From assembly GCF_003852895.1 (NCBI RefSeq), contig NZ_QUSW01000011.1:1-64000 (forward strand): a DNA stretch of 64,000 nucleotides, written 5' to 3'. The stretch is from Rhizobacter terrae. Lineage in GTDB: Bacteria; Pseudomonadota; Gammaproteobacteria; Burkholderiales; Burkholderiaceae_C. The notes under the pieces were generated by a model that had not been told where the DNA came from, searched no databases, and saw nothing but the letters and a program-made list of their open reading frames with translations. Position numbers and translations under genes: made by a program. This document shows, one piece after another, positions 51,223 to 62,230 of this stretch (position 1 is the first letter of the stretch; each line of letters opens with the position of its first letter).

Positions 51223-52098
51223 TCAGTTTTCGCGATGAGTGGCGTAGCGCCGCTCCAGTTCGTCCCATGCCGGCTTGCCCACAAGCCGCTGCCGCTCCGC
51301 AAAGGGCGCGACGATGGCCGGATCCTCATCCACGCGGCCGTCGTCGCGAAGCGAGCGCAACACGCGCTGCATGCCCGCCACCGCGCCTTGCAAGGCGGCG
51401 TTGGCGTAGAGAACGAATCCGAATCCCAGCTGTGCAAGCTCGTCGGCGCCGATGATGGGCGTCTTCCCGCCGATCACCATGTTCATCAGCTGCGGCTTGG
51501 CCAGCCGCTGCGCAAGGGCTCGAACTTCATCCGCGGTCGTGACGGCTTCGACGAAGAGAATGTCTGCGCCGGCCTCGGAAAAGCGCTGCGCGCGTTCGAT
51601 GGCGGCCTCGAAACCCTGGGTCGCAGCGGCATCGGTGCGCGCCATGACGAGCAGGTTGGTGTCGCGTCGCGCATCCACCGCCGCCTTGATCTTGTCGACG
51701 GCCTCGGCCAGCGGGATGACGTCCTTGCCGGCGAAGTGGCCGCAGCGCTTGGGCGCGACCTGGTCTTCGAGCTGGATGCAATCGGCGCCCGCTCGTTCCA
51801 GCACGCGGACCGAGTGGACCACGTTGAGCGCGTTGCCGAAGCCGGTGTCGGCGTCGACGATCAGCGGCAGCTTCACCGCATCGCGGATGCGTGCCGTGTG
51901 GTCGGCGATCTCATGCAGGCCCATGAACCCCTGGTCCGGCAGGGCGAACCACATGTTGGTGACGCCGGCTCCGGTCACGTAGATCGCGTCATACCCGAGA
52001 TCCTCGATGACCTTGGCGGAAAGCGCATTGAATGCTCCGGGCACGATGACGCCGCGACGCGCCTCGGCCAGTGCCTTGAGTTGTTGTCGGGTGGACAT
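51223..52098 (-). CDS. prpB: 2-Methylisocitrate lyase
   Basis: A 291-residue enzyme of the isocitrate lyase/PEP mutase family that splits 2-methylisocitrate into pyruvate and succinate, the last step of the methylcitrate cycle. VPGAFNALSAKVIEDLGYDA, DADTGFGNALNV, EDQVAPKRCGHFAGKDV with the active-site KRCGH, and ARTDA are present. The start has a GGAGCG site. It is the last gene of the prpC-acnD-prpF-prpB operon, 44 bases after prpF. Context favours prpB over other lyases of the family. Confidence 0.9.
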   Translation of the reverse strand: MSTRQQLKALAEARRGVIVPGAFNALSAKVIEDLGYDAIYVTGAGVTNMWFALPDQGFMGLHEIADHTARIRDAVKLPLIVDADTGFGNALNVVHSVRVLERAGADCIQLEDQVAPKRCGHFAGKDVIPLAEAVDKIKAAVDARRDTNLLVMARTDAAATQGFEAAIERAQRFSEAGADILFVEAVTTADEVRALAQRLAKPQLMNMVIGGKTPIIGADELAQLGFGFVLYANAALQGAVAGMQRVLRSLRDDGRVDEDPAIVAPFAERQRLVGKPAWDELERRYATHREN

Positions 52099-52142
52099 GG
52101 TGGATCGCTCCAGAGTCTGCGTTGTGGGTCCGACGGGATGCT

Positions 52143-53336
52143 TCAGAAACTGTCGGCGGGCACACGCACCCAGCCTTCCATCAGCACCCGCGCGCTGCGG
52201 CTCATGATGGCCTTGGTGACGGTCCATTGACCATTGACCAAGCGGGCCTGCGCGCCCACCCGCAACGTGCCGGACGGGTGGCCGAAGCGCACAGTCTGCC
52301 GTTCGCCGCCGCCCGCCGCCAGGTTGACCAGCGTGCCGGGAATGGCCGCGGCCGTGCCGATGGCCACGGCCGCGGTGCCCATCATTGCGTGGTGGAGCTT
52401 GCCCATCGACAGTGCACGAACCAGCAGGTCCACATCCTCGGCCTCGACTCGCTTGCCGCTGGAGGCCAGATAGCCGCTCGGCCCGGCGACGAAGGCCACC
52501 TTGGGCGTGTGCTGGCGGCTGGACGCTTGGCCAAGTTCGTCGATCAGCCCCATCCGCACGGCGCCGTGTGCCCGGATCGCCTCGAACATCGCCAGCGCCT
52601 TGGCATCGCCGTTGATGGCATCCTGCAACTCCGTGCCGGTGCAGCCGACGTCGGCTGCATTGACGAAGATGGTGGGAATCCCGGCGTTGATCAGGGTGGC
52701 CTGGAGCCTGCCGACACCGGGCACGTCCAGGTCGTCGACGAGATGGCCTGTCGGGAACATGGCGCTGCCGCCGCCGGCGTCGCCTTCGTCGGCCGGGTCG
52801 ACAAACTCCAACTGCACCTCCGCGGCCGGAAACGTCACGCCGTCGAGCTCGAAGTCGCCGGTCTCCTGCACCTGTGCATTGACGATCGGCACGTGCGCCA
52901 GGATGGTCTTGCCGATGTTCGCCTGCCAGATGCGAACCGTGCACAAGCCGTCGGCAGGGATACGCGACGCAGGCACCAGGCCGTTGGCGATGGCGAACGG
53001 CCCCACGGCCGCCGAGAGGTTGCCGCAGTTGCCCGACCAGTCGACGAAGGCACTGTCGATGGAGACCTGGCCGAAGAGGTAGTCCACATCATGGTCAGCC
53101 CGTGCCGAGGACGACAGGATCACGGCCTTGGAGGTGGAGGAGCTGGCGGCGCCCATGCCGTCGATCTGCTTGCCATACGGGTCGGGGCTGCCGATCACCC
53201 GCAGCAAGAACCTGTCCCGGGACGGCCCGGGCCGTTGTGCCGCTTCAGGCAGGTCCTGCAGGCGGAAGAACACGCCCTTGCTCGTGCCGCCGCGCATGTA
53301 GGCGGCGGGGACCTTGATTTGAGAAGCCATGCTCAT
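52143..53336 (-). CDS. prpF: Methylaconitate isomerase PrpF
   Basis: A 397-residue protein of the PrpF/DUF453 family, the usual length. It isomerises the 2-methylaconitate made by AcnD. MRGGTSKGVFF, DGMGAASSSTSKAVI, DWSGNCGNLSAAVGPFAI, NAGIPTIFVNA and the C-terminal RVLMEGWV are characteristic. Its ATG overlaps the acnD stop by four bases and is preceded by AAGGTG. Presence of acnD and prpF together marks the AcnD-type cycle, in place of prpD. Confidence 0.95.
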   Translation of the reverse strand: MSMASQIKVPAAYMRGGTSKGVFFRLQDLPEAAQRPGPSRDRFLLRVIGSPDPYGKQIDGMGAASSSTSKAVILSSSARADHDVDYLFGQVSIDSAFVDWSGNCGNLSAAVGPFAIANGLVPASRIPADGLCTVRIWQANIGKTILAHVPIVNAQVQETGDFELDGVTFPAAEVQLEFVDPADEGDAGGGSAMFPTGHLVDDLDVPGVGRLQATLINAGIPTIFVNAADVGCTGTELQDAINGDAKALAMFEAIRAHGAVRMGLIDELGQASSRQHTPKVAFVAGPSGYLASSGKRVEAEDVDLLVRALSMGKLHHAMMGTAAVAIGTAAAIPGTLVNLAAGGGERQTVRFGHPSGTLRVGAQARLVNGQWTVTKAIMSRSARVLMEGWVRVPADSF

Positions 53337-55963
53337 GCGGGCACCTTGGGCGCGGACGCCAGGAAGTCCTGGGCGAAGCGTTGCAACACACCGCCAGCTT
53401 CGTAGATGGAAGCCTCCTCGTCGGAGTCCAACCTGCACAACACCGGCACTTCCACGATGGTGCCATCGCGGCGGTGGATGGCCAGGGCCAGTGTCGCCCG
53501 CGGCCGGCATTCGCCGATCACGTCGTACGTTTCGGTCCCGTCGATGCGAAGTATCTTGCGCGTCATGCCTGGCAGGAACTCCAGCGGCAACACGCCCATT
53601 CCGATCAGGTTGGTGCGATGGATGCGCTCGAACCCTTCCGCGACGATGGCCTCGACGCCGGCCAGCCGCACTCCCTTGGCGGCCCAGTCGCGCGAGCTGC
53701 CCTGTCCGTAGTCGGCCCCGGCGATGATGACCAGCGGCTGCCGACGCTCCAGGTAGGTCTCGATGGCTTCCCACATGCGCGTGATGCGTCCCTCGGGTTC
53801 GACGCGAGCGAGCGAGCCCTTCTTCTGCACGCCGTTCACCACGGCCATCTCGTTGACCAGCTGGGGGTTGGCGAAGGTGGCCCGCATGGCCGTCAGGTGA
53901 TCACCGCGGTGCGTGGCATACGAGTTGAAGTCTTCCTCCGGCACGCCCATCTTCTCAAGGTATTCGCCTGCCGCGCTGTCCGGCAGGATGGCGTTGGACG
54001 GCGACAGGTGATCGGTGGTGATGTTGTCCGGCAGCACAGCCAGCGCACGCATGCCGGTCAGCGTTCGCGGGCTGGCGGCCAGTGCGCCCACGCCCTTGCG
54101 ATCCCAATACGGCGGACGGCGGATGTAGGTGCTTCGCTCGCGCCAGTCGTACAGAGGCGATGCCGCATCCCCCGTGTGCGGCGTGAGCTTGAACATGGGC
54201 TCATAGACCTGGCGGAACTGGCTCGGCCGCACGCTCTCGCGCACGACAGCGTCGATCTCCTCGTCGCTCGGCCAGATGTCGCTCAGGCGAACGGGCCGGC
54301 CATGGAGATCGGTTCCCAGGACGTCCTTTTCGATGTCGAAGCGAATGGTGCCGGCGATGGCGTAGGCGATGACCAGGGGCGGGGAGGCGAGGAACGCCTG
54401 CTTGGCATGCGGGTGGATGCGGCCGTCGAAGTTGCGGTTCCCCGAGAGGACGGCGATTGCGTACAGGTCGCGCTCGGTGATTTCCTGCTGGATCTTCGGG
54501 TCCAGCGCGCCGCTCATGCCGTTGCAGGTGGTGCAGGCGAAGGCGACGATGCCGAAGCCCAGCTTCTCCAGTTCAGCGAGCAGGCCGGCCTCCTGGAGGT
54601 ACAGCTCCACCGCACGCGAGCCGGGCGCCAGCGAGCTTTTGACCCAGGGCTTGCGCACCAGTCCGCGCGCATTGGCGTTGCGGGCCAGCAGGCCCGCGGC
54701 AATGACGTTGCGCGGGTTGCTGGTGTTGGTGCAACTGGTGATGGCGGCAATGATGACCGCGCCGTCCGGCAGCAGGCCCGCGGCTTCTTGCGCCAGAGCC
54801 GTGTCCAGCCCTTGCGCGATGCCTTGCTGGGCAAGGCTGGAGGTCGGCACGCGCCGGTGTGGATTGGATGGCCCCGCCACGCTGCGCACCACCGAAGACA
54901 AGTCGAACCGCAGCAAGCGCTCGTACTGCGCTGTCTTCAGGTCGGTGGCCCACAGGCCGGCCGTCCTGGCATAGGTTTCGACCAGCTGGACCTGCGCATC
55001 ATCGCGGCCGGTGAGGCGCAGGTAGCTCAGGGTCTGCTCGTCGATGAAGAAGAGCGCTGCGGTCGCGCCGTATTCCGGACACATGTTGGCAATGGTGGCG
55101 CGGTCGCCGATGGTCAATGCCGCGGCGCCCTCACCGAAGAATTCGAGGTAGGCGCCGACGACCTTCTCCTTGCGCAGGAACTCGGTCAAGGACAGCACCA
55201 CGTCGGTGGCGGTGATGCCAGGCCCAGGGCGCCCATGAAGCTCGACGCCCACGATGTCGGGCACGCGCATCCACGAGGCACGGCCCAGCATGACGTTTTC
55301 CGCTTCCAGTCCGCCCACGCCGATGGCGATCACGCCCAGGGCATCGACATGCGGCGTGTGGCTGTCGGTGCCCACGCAGGTGTCCGGGAACGCCACGCCA
55401 TCGCACGCATGGATCACCGGGGACATTTTCTCCAGGTTGATCTGATGCATGATGCCGTTGCCCGGCGGGATCACGTCGACGTTCTTGAACGCCCGCTGGG
55501 TCCAGTCGATGAAGTGGAACCTGTCTTCATTGCGCCGATCCTCGATCGCGCGGTTCTTCGAGAAGGCCTGCGGATCGAAGCCGCCGCACTCCACCGCGAG
55601 CGAGTGGTCCACGATGAGCTGCACCGGCACGACGGGATTCACCTGGGCCGGATCACCACCTGCCGCCGCGATGGCATCGCGCAGGCCGGCCAGATCCACC
55701 AGGGCGGTCTGGCCGAGGATGTCGTGGCAGACCACGCGTGCAGGAAACCACGGGAAGTCGAGATCGCGGCAGCGCTCGATCAGTTGCCTGAGGTAGGCCT
55801 GGATGCGTTGAGGATCCGCCCGGCGGACGATGTTCTCTGCATGCACCCGGGCCGTGTAGGGCAGCGTGTCCCATGCGCCGGGGCGGATGGCATCGACGGC
55901 AGCGCGGGCGTCGTAGTAGTCCAGTGCGGTGCCGGGCAGGTTCTTGCGGTGGAGCGTATTCAT
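53333..55963 (-). CDS. acnD: Fe/S-dependent 2-methylcitrate dehydratase AcnD
   Basis: An 876-residue aconitase-family enzyme that dehydrates 2-methylcitrate. Cluster-binding and active-site segments are visible: GVAFPDTCVGTDSHTPHVD, ITSCTNTSNPRN, FACTTCNGMSG and GADYGQGSSRDWAAKGVRL. The ATG at 55963 is used; a TTG three codons upstream is also in frame. It follows prpC and overlaps prpF. The prpF neighbour distinguishes it from ordinary AcnA. Confidence 0.95.
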   Translation of the reverse strand: MNTLHRKNLPGTALDYYDARAAVDAIRPGAWDTLPYTARVHAENIVRRADPQRIQAYLRQLIERCRDLDFPWFPARVVCHDILGQTALVDLAGLRDAIAAAGGDPAQVNPVVPVQLIVDHSLAVECGGFDPQAFSKNRAIEDRRNEDRFHFIDWTQRAFKNVDVIPPGNGIMHQINLEKMSPVIHACDGVAFPDTCVGTDSHTPHVDALGVIAIGVGGLEAENVMLGRASWMRVPDIVGVELHGRPGPGITATDVVLSLTEFLRKEKVVGAYLEFFGEGAAALTIGDRATIANMCPEYGATAALFFIDEQTLSYLRLTGRDDAQVQLVETYARTAGLWATDLKTAQYERLLRFDLSSVVRSVAGPSNPHRRVPTSSLAQQGIAQGLDTALAQEAAGLLPDGAVIIAAITSCTNTSNPRNVIAAGLLARNANARGLVRKPWVKSSLAPGSRAVELYLQEAGLLAELEKLGFGIVAFACTTCNGMSGALDPKIQQEITERDLYAIAVLSGNRNFDGRIHPHAKQAFLASPPLVIAYAIAGTIRFDIEKDVLGTDLHGRPVRLSDIWPSDEEIDAVVRESVRPSQFRQVYEPMFKLTPHTGDAASPLYDWRERSTYIRRPPYWDRKGVGALAASPRTLTGMRALAVLPDNITTDHLSPSNAILPDSAAGEYLEKMGVPEEDFNSYATHRGDHLTAMRATFANPQLVNEMAVVNGVQKKGSLARVEPEGRITRMWEAIETYLERRQPLVIIAGADYGQGSSRDWAAKGVRLAGVEAIVAEGFERIHRTNLIGMGVLPLEFLPGMTRKILRIDGTETYDVIGECRPRATLALAIHRRDGTIVEVPVLCRLDSDEEASIYEAGGVLQRFAQDFLASAPKVPA

Positions 55964-55997
55964 CGGAGTCAATGCGCCTGTCGAGCGGCCACACGGT

Positions 55998-57152
55998 TCA
56001 GGTGCGTTCCTGGATGGGAACGAACTTCAAGTCTTCCGGACCGGTGTAGTTCGCGCTCGGCCGGATGATCTTGTTGTCGATGCGCTGCTCGATCACATGC
56101 GCTGCCCAGCCGCTGGTGCGTGCAATGACGAACAGAGGCGTGAACATCGCTGTCGGAACACCCATCATGTGATAGCTCACGGCGCTGAACCAGTCGAGGT
56201 TCGGAAACATCTTCTTGGCATCCCACATCACCTTTTCGAGCCGCTCGGCGATGTCGAACATCTTGGTCGACCCCGCCTCTTCGGACAAGCGCCTGGCCAC
56301 GCCCTTGATGACGACGTTGCGCGGGTCACTGACGGTGTAGACCGGGTGGCCGAAGCCGATCACCACCTCTTTCGCCTCGACGCGGCGGCGAATGTCAGCC
56401 TCAGCCTCGTTGGGGTTGTCGTAGCGCTTCTGGGTCTCGAAGGCCACCTCGTTGGCGCCGCCGTGCTTGGGTCCGCGCAGCGCGCCGATGGCGCCCGAGA
56501 TGGCCGAGTACATGTCGCTGCCGGTCCCGGCAATCACGCGTGCCGTGAAGGTGCTGGCGTTGAACTCATGCTCGGCGTACAGGTTCAGCGACGTGTGCAT
56601 CGCATGCACCCAGGTGGCGCAGGGCCTGGTGCCGTGCAGCAGGTGAAGGAAATGGCCGCCGATGGAGTCGTCGTCGGTTTCCACCTCGATCCGCTTGCCC
56701 TGCGTGCTCCAGTGGTACCAGTACAGCAGCACGGAGCCGAGTGAAGCCATCAGTCGGTCGGCGATGTCGCGTGCGCCCGGCAGGTTGTGATCGTCCTTCT
56801 CGGGCAGGATGCAGCCCATGGCTGACACGCCGGTGCGCATCACATCCATCGGATGAGCGCTGGCCGGAAGTCTTTCGAGGGCCTCCTTCACACTGGCCGG
56901 AAGCCCGCGCATGGCCTTCAGCCTGGACTTGTAGGCCTTGAGTTCCGCGTGCGTGGGCAGCTTCCCGTGCACCAGCAAGTGTGCGATCTCCTCGAACTCG
57001 CAGACTTCAGCGATGTCGAGGATGTCGTAGCCGCGGTAGTGCAGGTCGTTGCCGGTGCGCCCCACCGTGCACAGCGCGGTATTGCCCGCTGTGACGCCGG
57101 ACAGCGCCACGGATTTTTTGGGCTTGAAGTTCGTTGCGGCAGCGTCGGTCAT
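55998..57152 (-). CDS. prpC: 2-Methylcitrate synthase
   Basis: A 384-residue citrate synthase-family enzyme that condenses propionyl-CoA with oxaloacetate. [58 protein letters not shown] and [13 protein letters not shown] are typical of PrpC. The ATG at 57152 has a GGAG site; the longer frame is an artefact. It is the first gene of the operon and is separated from acnD by 34 bases. The upstream region carries TTTGCAA repeats. Confidence 0.95.
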   Translation of the reverse strand: MTDAAATNFKPKKSVALSGVTAGNTALCTVGRTGNDLHYRGYDILDIAEVCEFEEIAHLLVHGKLPTHAELKAYKSRLKAMRGLPASVKEALERLPASAHPMDVMRTGVSAMGCILPEKDDHNLPGARDIADRLMASLGSVLLYWYHWSTQGKRIEVETDDDSIGGHFLHLLHGTRPCATWVHAMHTSLNLYAEHEFNASTFTARVIAGTGSDMYSAISGAIGALRGPKHGGANEVAFETQKRYDNPNEAEADIRRRVEAKEVVIGFGHPVYTVSDPRNVVIKGVARRLSEEAGSTKMFDIAERLEKVMWDAKKMFPNLDWFSAVSYHMMGVPTAMFTPLFVIARTSGWAAHVIEQRIDNKIIRPSANYTGPEDLKFVPIQERT

Positions 57153-57239
57153 CAGGGTCTCCAGGCTGTGTGTTTGCAATCTTCGCTTTCCGATATGCTG
57201 GGCACAATACTTGGCAAGGCGAAGAGTTGCGAAGCAGTA

Positions 57240-57264
57240 TTTGCAAGTTTGCAAAGTTTGCGAA
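57240..57264. promoter_or_regulatory. Three TTTGCAA-type repeats upstream of prpC
   Basis: TTTGCAAG, TTTGCAAAG and TTTGCGAA follow one another directly, 88 bases before the prpC start, in the region shared with the divergent gene at 57339. TTTGCAA-type sites resemble those reported for ScfR/RamB-like short-chain-acid regulators; that is from memory. No prp regulator gene is in the window. Confidence 0.4.
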
Positions 57265-57338
57265 TTCCCGGAGCAACGCACTGGGCAGGGAGTCCGAGTC
57301 CTGAGCCCTGACTCATGATCCTTTGCGGGAGGTGACCC

Positions 57339-58610
57339 ATGCGACCAGGAAGCGCTTGGACGAAGCGAGTCAGCACCATGCCGGCTGCGACCTGCCGCAT
57401 CTTGTCCCTGCTCCTGCTCGTAGGCCTGTGGCAGTCCGCGCTTTGCTCGGACGCTCCTCTTGGCCTGTCCGCCATTCATCAGTTGGTCACTGAGCGGAAG
57501 GTCAGCTCCGTCGAGGAACTGCTGTCGCAACTGCCGACGCAGTACCGGTCCCGCTTCACCCTTGTGTTCGCGAGCCGAAGCCTTCAAGGGGCGAGCTTCG
57601 AGAATCCTCGGGTCATCCTGTACGGTGCTGACGCCCAGTTCATCCTGACGTTCAATGGAAACGCCCAGGACCGGGGGGTCGAGTCGGTCGAGATGCTGGA
57701 GTTCGACCCCTCCGCCCGGCAGTTCGCCCTGCAGGAACTGACCTTTCGAGCGTCACCTGATGGCGAGAGCAGCGCGGAGTTTTCCGCCATCAATCCAGAA
57801 AAATGCGTGGGATGTCATGGAAAGGTTTCCCGACCGGTCTGGGACACCTACCCGCTGTGGCCCGGCGCCTATGGTGAGGTGCATCAGGAGCGCCCATCTG
57901 CTGCGGAGATCGAGGGCTTCGAAGGCTTCCTTCGGCAGCAACCCGCGCATCCGCGCTACCGCCACCTGATGGGCGTCCAGGCATTTGCCTATCGCTACCG
58001 ATTCAGCCCCACGGCCCGCGAGAAGTACGACGCCGTTCAGGTCGAAAGCCCCAACGAGGAGTTGTCGGTGTTCCTGAACCGACTCAATGCGCAGAGCATC
58101 GCCGCGGAGATCGTGCGGCAGGAGGCGTTTGCGACACACAGGTACGCGTTGCTGGCCGCTGCCAGCCGTGATTGCATCGACATGGAAGAGTTCTTCCCTG
58201 ACGACCTCCGTGCTGCGATCAGGCAGCGCTTGCGGGAATTCTCTGATTTGTCCGACGCGATCAACACCCGGCAGCTCGAATCCAAGCGGGACAGGCTGCT
58301 GCCCGGTTCTCGCCTGCGCGGACTGGCGTTGGCGTCTTCGATTGACGATGCCGACTCGCTGAAGAGGCTGCGCTTCATGGCCGAGACCACTCTCGGCCTG
58401 GACACGCATGCCTGGACTCTCGCGCTCGAAAAAGGCAGCTCCGATTTCACCGCGCCGCATCGCGCCATTGATGAGATCGAACGCGCAATGCTCGATGAGG
58501 TGGCGCTTGGCGACCGCCACGTGAAAGCACTTCGCGTGTACGGATCGCCAGGCGGCAACAGCAAATACTGCAGCTACCTGGCCCGGCAGAACCGGGCCAG
58601 CTTGAATTGA
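57339..58610 (+). CDS. Secreted protein with one c-type haem motif
   Basis: A 423-residue protein. A signal peptide ends near residue 36 ([16 protein letters not shown]). A single haem c motif CVGCH is near residue 158, followed by [12 protein letters not shown]. The region before it is beta-rich ([17 protein letters not shown]) and the C-terminal part is helical. A GGGAGG ribosome site supports the ATG at 57339. I do not recognise a family; a periplasmic electron-transfer or haem-binding protein is likely. It is divergent from prpC and convergent with the next gene, ten bases away. Confidence 0.75.
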   Translation: MRPGSAWTKRVSTMPAATCRILSLLLLVGLWQSALCSDAPLGLSAIHQLVTERKVSSVEELLSQLPTQYRSRFTLVFASRSLQGASFENPRVILYGADAQFILTFNGNAQDRGVESVEMLEFDPSARQFALQELTFRASPDGESSAEFSAINPEKCVGCHGKVSRPVWDTYPLWPGAYGEVHQERPSAAEIEGFEGFLRQQPAHPRYRHLMGVQAFAYRYRFSPTAREKYDAVQVESPNEELSVFLNRLNAQSIAAEIVRQEAFATHRYALLAAASRDCIDMEEFFPDDLRAAIRQRLREFSDLSDAINTRQLESKRDRLLPGSRLRGLALASSIDDADSLKRLRFMAETTLGLDTHAWTLALEKGSSDFTAPHRAIDEIERAMLDEVALGDRHVKALRVYGSPGGNSKYCSYLARQNRASLN

Positions 58611-58620
58611 GGTGGGCGGG

Positions 58621-60132
58621 TCACTCCGCGTCGTCCAGGCGCAGGCCCGGCAACACGGTCGTGTGTTCGCGCCGCACCGCCGTCAGCTCGCGCGGTTCCA
58701 ACCCCAGCGCTTCGAGAATGGTGGGCGCGATCTGCGTCGTCTGCACCGCGGACTTGATCACCCGCACGGGCAGGCCCGGGTTGGACACCAGCAAGGCGAC
58801 GTTGGTGTCCGCGTCGCTGAACCCGCCGTGCTCCGCGATCTTCTTGCCCGATGAGGTGAAGATGGTGCCGGGGTTCGGCAGCACGATGATGTCCGGCGTG
58901 CGCGTGTCGCGTGCCGGATCGTTGAAGCGCAGCGTGAGGGTCGGACCCGACAGCACGTCCTGGATGTTCCACGCCGATTGGTTGGCCCGCAGCAGATCGG
59001 CGACGGCCTTCGTCTTGGATGAATCCTTCAACCAGATCAGCGCCACGTCGTCTTCGGTGACTTGCGCGATGGCAGAGGCCAGCGGCGTGGCGGCGAGCTT
59101 TTGCGACAGCTTGCCCGGCTTGGACGAGCGTGCAGGGTCGATGGGCGACTGGCCGTGCTTGGCGCTCACGATGACGAGTGTCGAGTCGTAGAGGCCGGTC
59201 GACTTGAGCGTGGCGATCATGCGGGCGAGTGCTGCGTCGGTGCGCTCCAGCCCGTAGGCGAGCACGGCGGACGGCGTGCCGTCGGCATCCTTGTAGCCGC
59301 CGGCTTGCGCCTTGAGCGCATCCATCGCGAGCTTCTGCCCAACGCTCACTGCCTGGAAGTTCATGCCGAGCACCGCGGGCACGCCCACGTAGCGCGTGCC
59401 GGTGTGCTCGCGCCCCTTGAGCTGGTTGATGACGGCTTCGACCTTCAGCGCGTCGTTGTCCGCCGTGGTGACGACGCTGGTCGTCGCATCGGCCCCATCC
59501 ACGATCGTGATTTCCGGCGTGTAGAGATCGTCCACGCCCTTGCCGGAGGGGCCGTTCACCAGTTCGTAGGCTGGGTGCTTGTCGGCCCAGGCGGTGCGCC
59601 GGCCGCTGCGCTTGACGACCTCGAACACGGTGTTGACCTTCAGGAACTGGTGCGGATAGACCGGCTTGCAGTCCGGGCCGATGGGCAGCAGCGCGGGGTT
59701 GATGGCCAGGTGTGTCGCGTCGTCGATGCTCTCGTCGAACACCACTTCGGCACCCGGCGCGCCGCTGCAGTTGGTGGTGCCCGGCGGGAAGAAGCCGCGG
59801 TCGTAGCTGTCGTCGTAGAACACACCGGTGGAGGCGGGCGAGCCGCCGGTGACCATCGCGAGCAGGCCGGGGAATGAGTCCGACGGCCTGGACGACGACG
59901 CTGCGGTGTAGCGCACGCCGTGCCGGCTCAATTCAGCCAGCGCCGACTCCGGATGCAACTGGACCTGACGCTCCAGGTCCAGCGCATGCATGCCGTCGAT
60001 GCTGATCAGCAGCACGTGGCGAATTTCGGAGCCGTGGGGCCAGTGCCGGAACTGGCTCTGCGCATTGGCGGCGGATGCGGACAAGGCGAACACGAACGCG
60101 CTTGCCGCCAAGGTGGTCAGTCTCGACATCAT
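58621..60132 (-). CDS. Secreted alkaline phosphatase-superfamily phosphodiesterase/pyrophosphatase
   Basis: A 503-residue protein. A signal peptide (LAASAFVFALSASAANA) is followed by the type I phosphodiesterase/nucleotide pyrophosphatase fold: VLLISIDGMHALDL with the metal Asp, SSSRPSDSFPGLLAMVTGG with the probable Ser nucleophile, LVIVSAKHGQSPID, and IAEHGGFSDADTNVALLVSNPG with the metal His. It is predicted to be periplasmic, hydrolysing phosphodiesters or phosphonates. The start has GGGAG nine bases upstream. It is a single gene in the leftward direction. Confidence 0.85.
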   Translation of the reverse strand: MMSRLTTLAASAFVFALSASAANAQSQFRHWPHGSEIRHVLLISIDGMHALDLERQVQLHPESALAELSRHGVRYTAASSSRPSDSFPGLLAMVTGGSPASTGVFYDDSYDRGFFPPGTTNCSGAPGAEVVFDESIDDATHLAINPALLPIGPDCKPVYPHQFLKVNTVFEVVKRSGRRTAWADKHPAYELVNGPSGKGVDDLYTPEITIVDGADATTSVVTTADNDALKVEAVINQLKGREHTGTRYVGVPAVLGMNFQAVSVGQKLAMDALKAQAGGYKDADGTPSAVLAYGLERTDAALARMIATLKSTGLYDSTLVIVSAKHGQSPIDPARSSKPGKLSQKLAATPLASAIAQVTEDDVALIWLKDSSKTKAVADLLRANQSAWNIQDVLSGPTLTLRFNDPARDTRTPDIIVLPNPGTIFTSSGKKIAEHGGFSDADTNVALLVSNPGLPVRVIKSAVQTTQIAPTILEALGLEPRELTAVRREHTTVLPGLRLDDAE

Positions 60133-60195
60133 GAAGGGGACTCCCGGCTGCTGGATGAGCGCGGGAGCTTGGCGCGGCTGTGTGTCAGCGGCGTG

Positions 60196-61035
60196 TCACG
60201 CCCTGGCCTTCAACGCATCCGCATGGAAAGCAAGGTGCTCCCCAATGAAGCTCGCGATGAAGTAGTAGCTGTGGTCATGCCCGGGGTGCATGCGCAGCGT
60301 GAGCGGATGTCCCACCGCATCGCAAGCCGCCTGAAGCAATTCGGGCTTCAACTGGGTGGCCAGGAATTCATCGGCCTCGCCCTGGTCCACCAGCAAGGGC
60401 AGGCGTTCGGATGCCGTCGCAATCAGCGACACCGCATCGTGCGCCGCCCAGGCGCCTTGGTCTTCCCCAAGATACGCCGCGAATGCCTTGCGGCCCCAAG
60501 GCACCTGGCTCGGCGCCACGATGGGCGAGAAGGCGGACACGCTGGCATAGCGGCCCGGGTGGCGCAGCGCCAGGGTCAGCGCGCCATGCCCTCCCATCGA
60601 ATGGCCGAAGATGCTTCGACGTGCATTGGTGGGGAAGTGCTGCTCCACCCACGCCGAGAGCTCATGCACCACGTAGTCTTCCATGCGGAAGTGCGCTGCC
60701 CAGGGGGCTTGCGTGGCGTTCAGGTAGAACCCGGCGCCCTGGCCCAGGTCGTAGGAGGGATCGTCGGCCACGCCGTCTCCACGCGGGCTGGTGTCAGGCA
60801 CCACCACGATCAACCCGTGCTGCGCCGCATGCTGCTGCGCGCCGGCCTTGGTGATGAAGTTCTGCTCCGTGCAGGTGAGGCCCGACAGCCAGTACACCAC
60901 CGGGCAGCGCTCGCCGCGAAGCGCCGCGGGCGGCAGGTAGATGCCGACCTTCATGGTGCAGCCCAGGGTGCGGGACTCATGCCGCCACACCTCCTGGCGG
61001 CCGCCGAAGCTGGCGTGTTGCTCGACGCGTTCCAT
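60196..61035 (-). CDS. fghA: S-formylglutathione hydrolase
   Basis: A 279-residue alpha/beta hydrolase of the esterase D family. CPVVYWLSGLTCTEQNFI, PDTSPRG, FGHSMGGHGALTLAL with nucleophile Ser 146, and the terminal HPGHDHSYYFIASFI with the catalytic His are present. It hydrolyses S-formylglutathione to formate and glutathione, the second step of glutathione-dependent formaldehyde removal. It starts seven bases after frmA, with which it forms an operon. Confidence 0.95.
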   Translation of the reverse strand: MERVEQHASFGGRQEVWRHESRTLGCTMKVGIYLPPAALRGERCPVVYWLSGLTCTEQNFITKAGAQQHAAQHGLIVVVPDTSPRGDGVADDPSYDLGQGAGFYLNATQAPWAAHFRMEDYVVHELSAWVEQHFPTNARRSIFGHSMGGHGALTLALRHPGRYASVSAFSPIVAPSQVPWGRKAFAAYLGEDQGAWAAHDAVSLIATASERLPLLVDQGEADEFLATQLKPELLQAACDAVGHPLTLRMHPGHDHSYYFIASFIGEHLAFHADALKARA

Positions 61036-61042
61036 CGCCAGG

Positions 61043-62230
<1,188 letters not shown>

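Noticed and set aside
53381-56068. An 895-codon open frame antisense to acnD
   Set aside because: acnD is unmistakable on the other strand; the antisense product has no domains.
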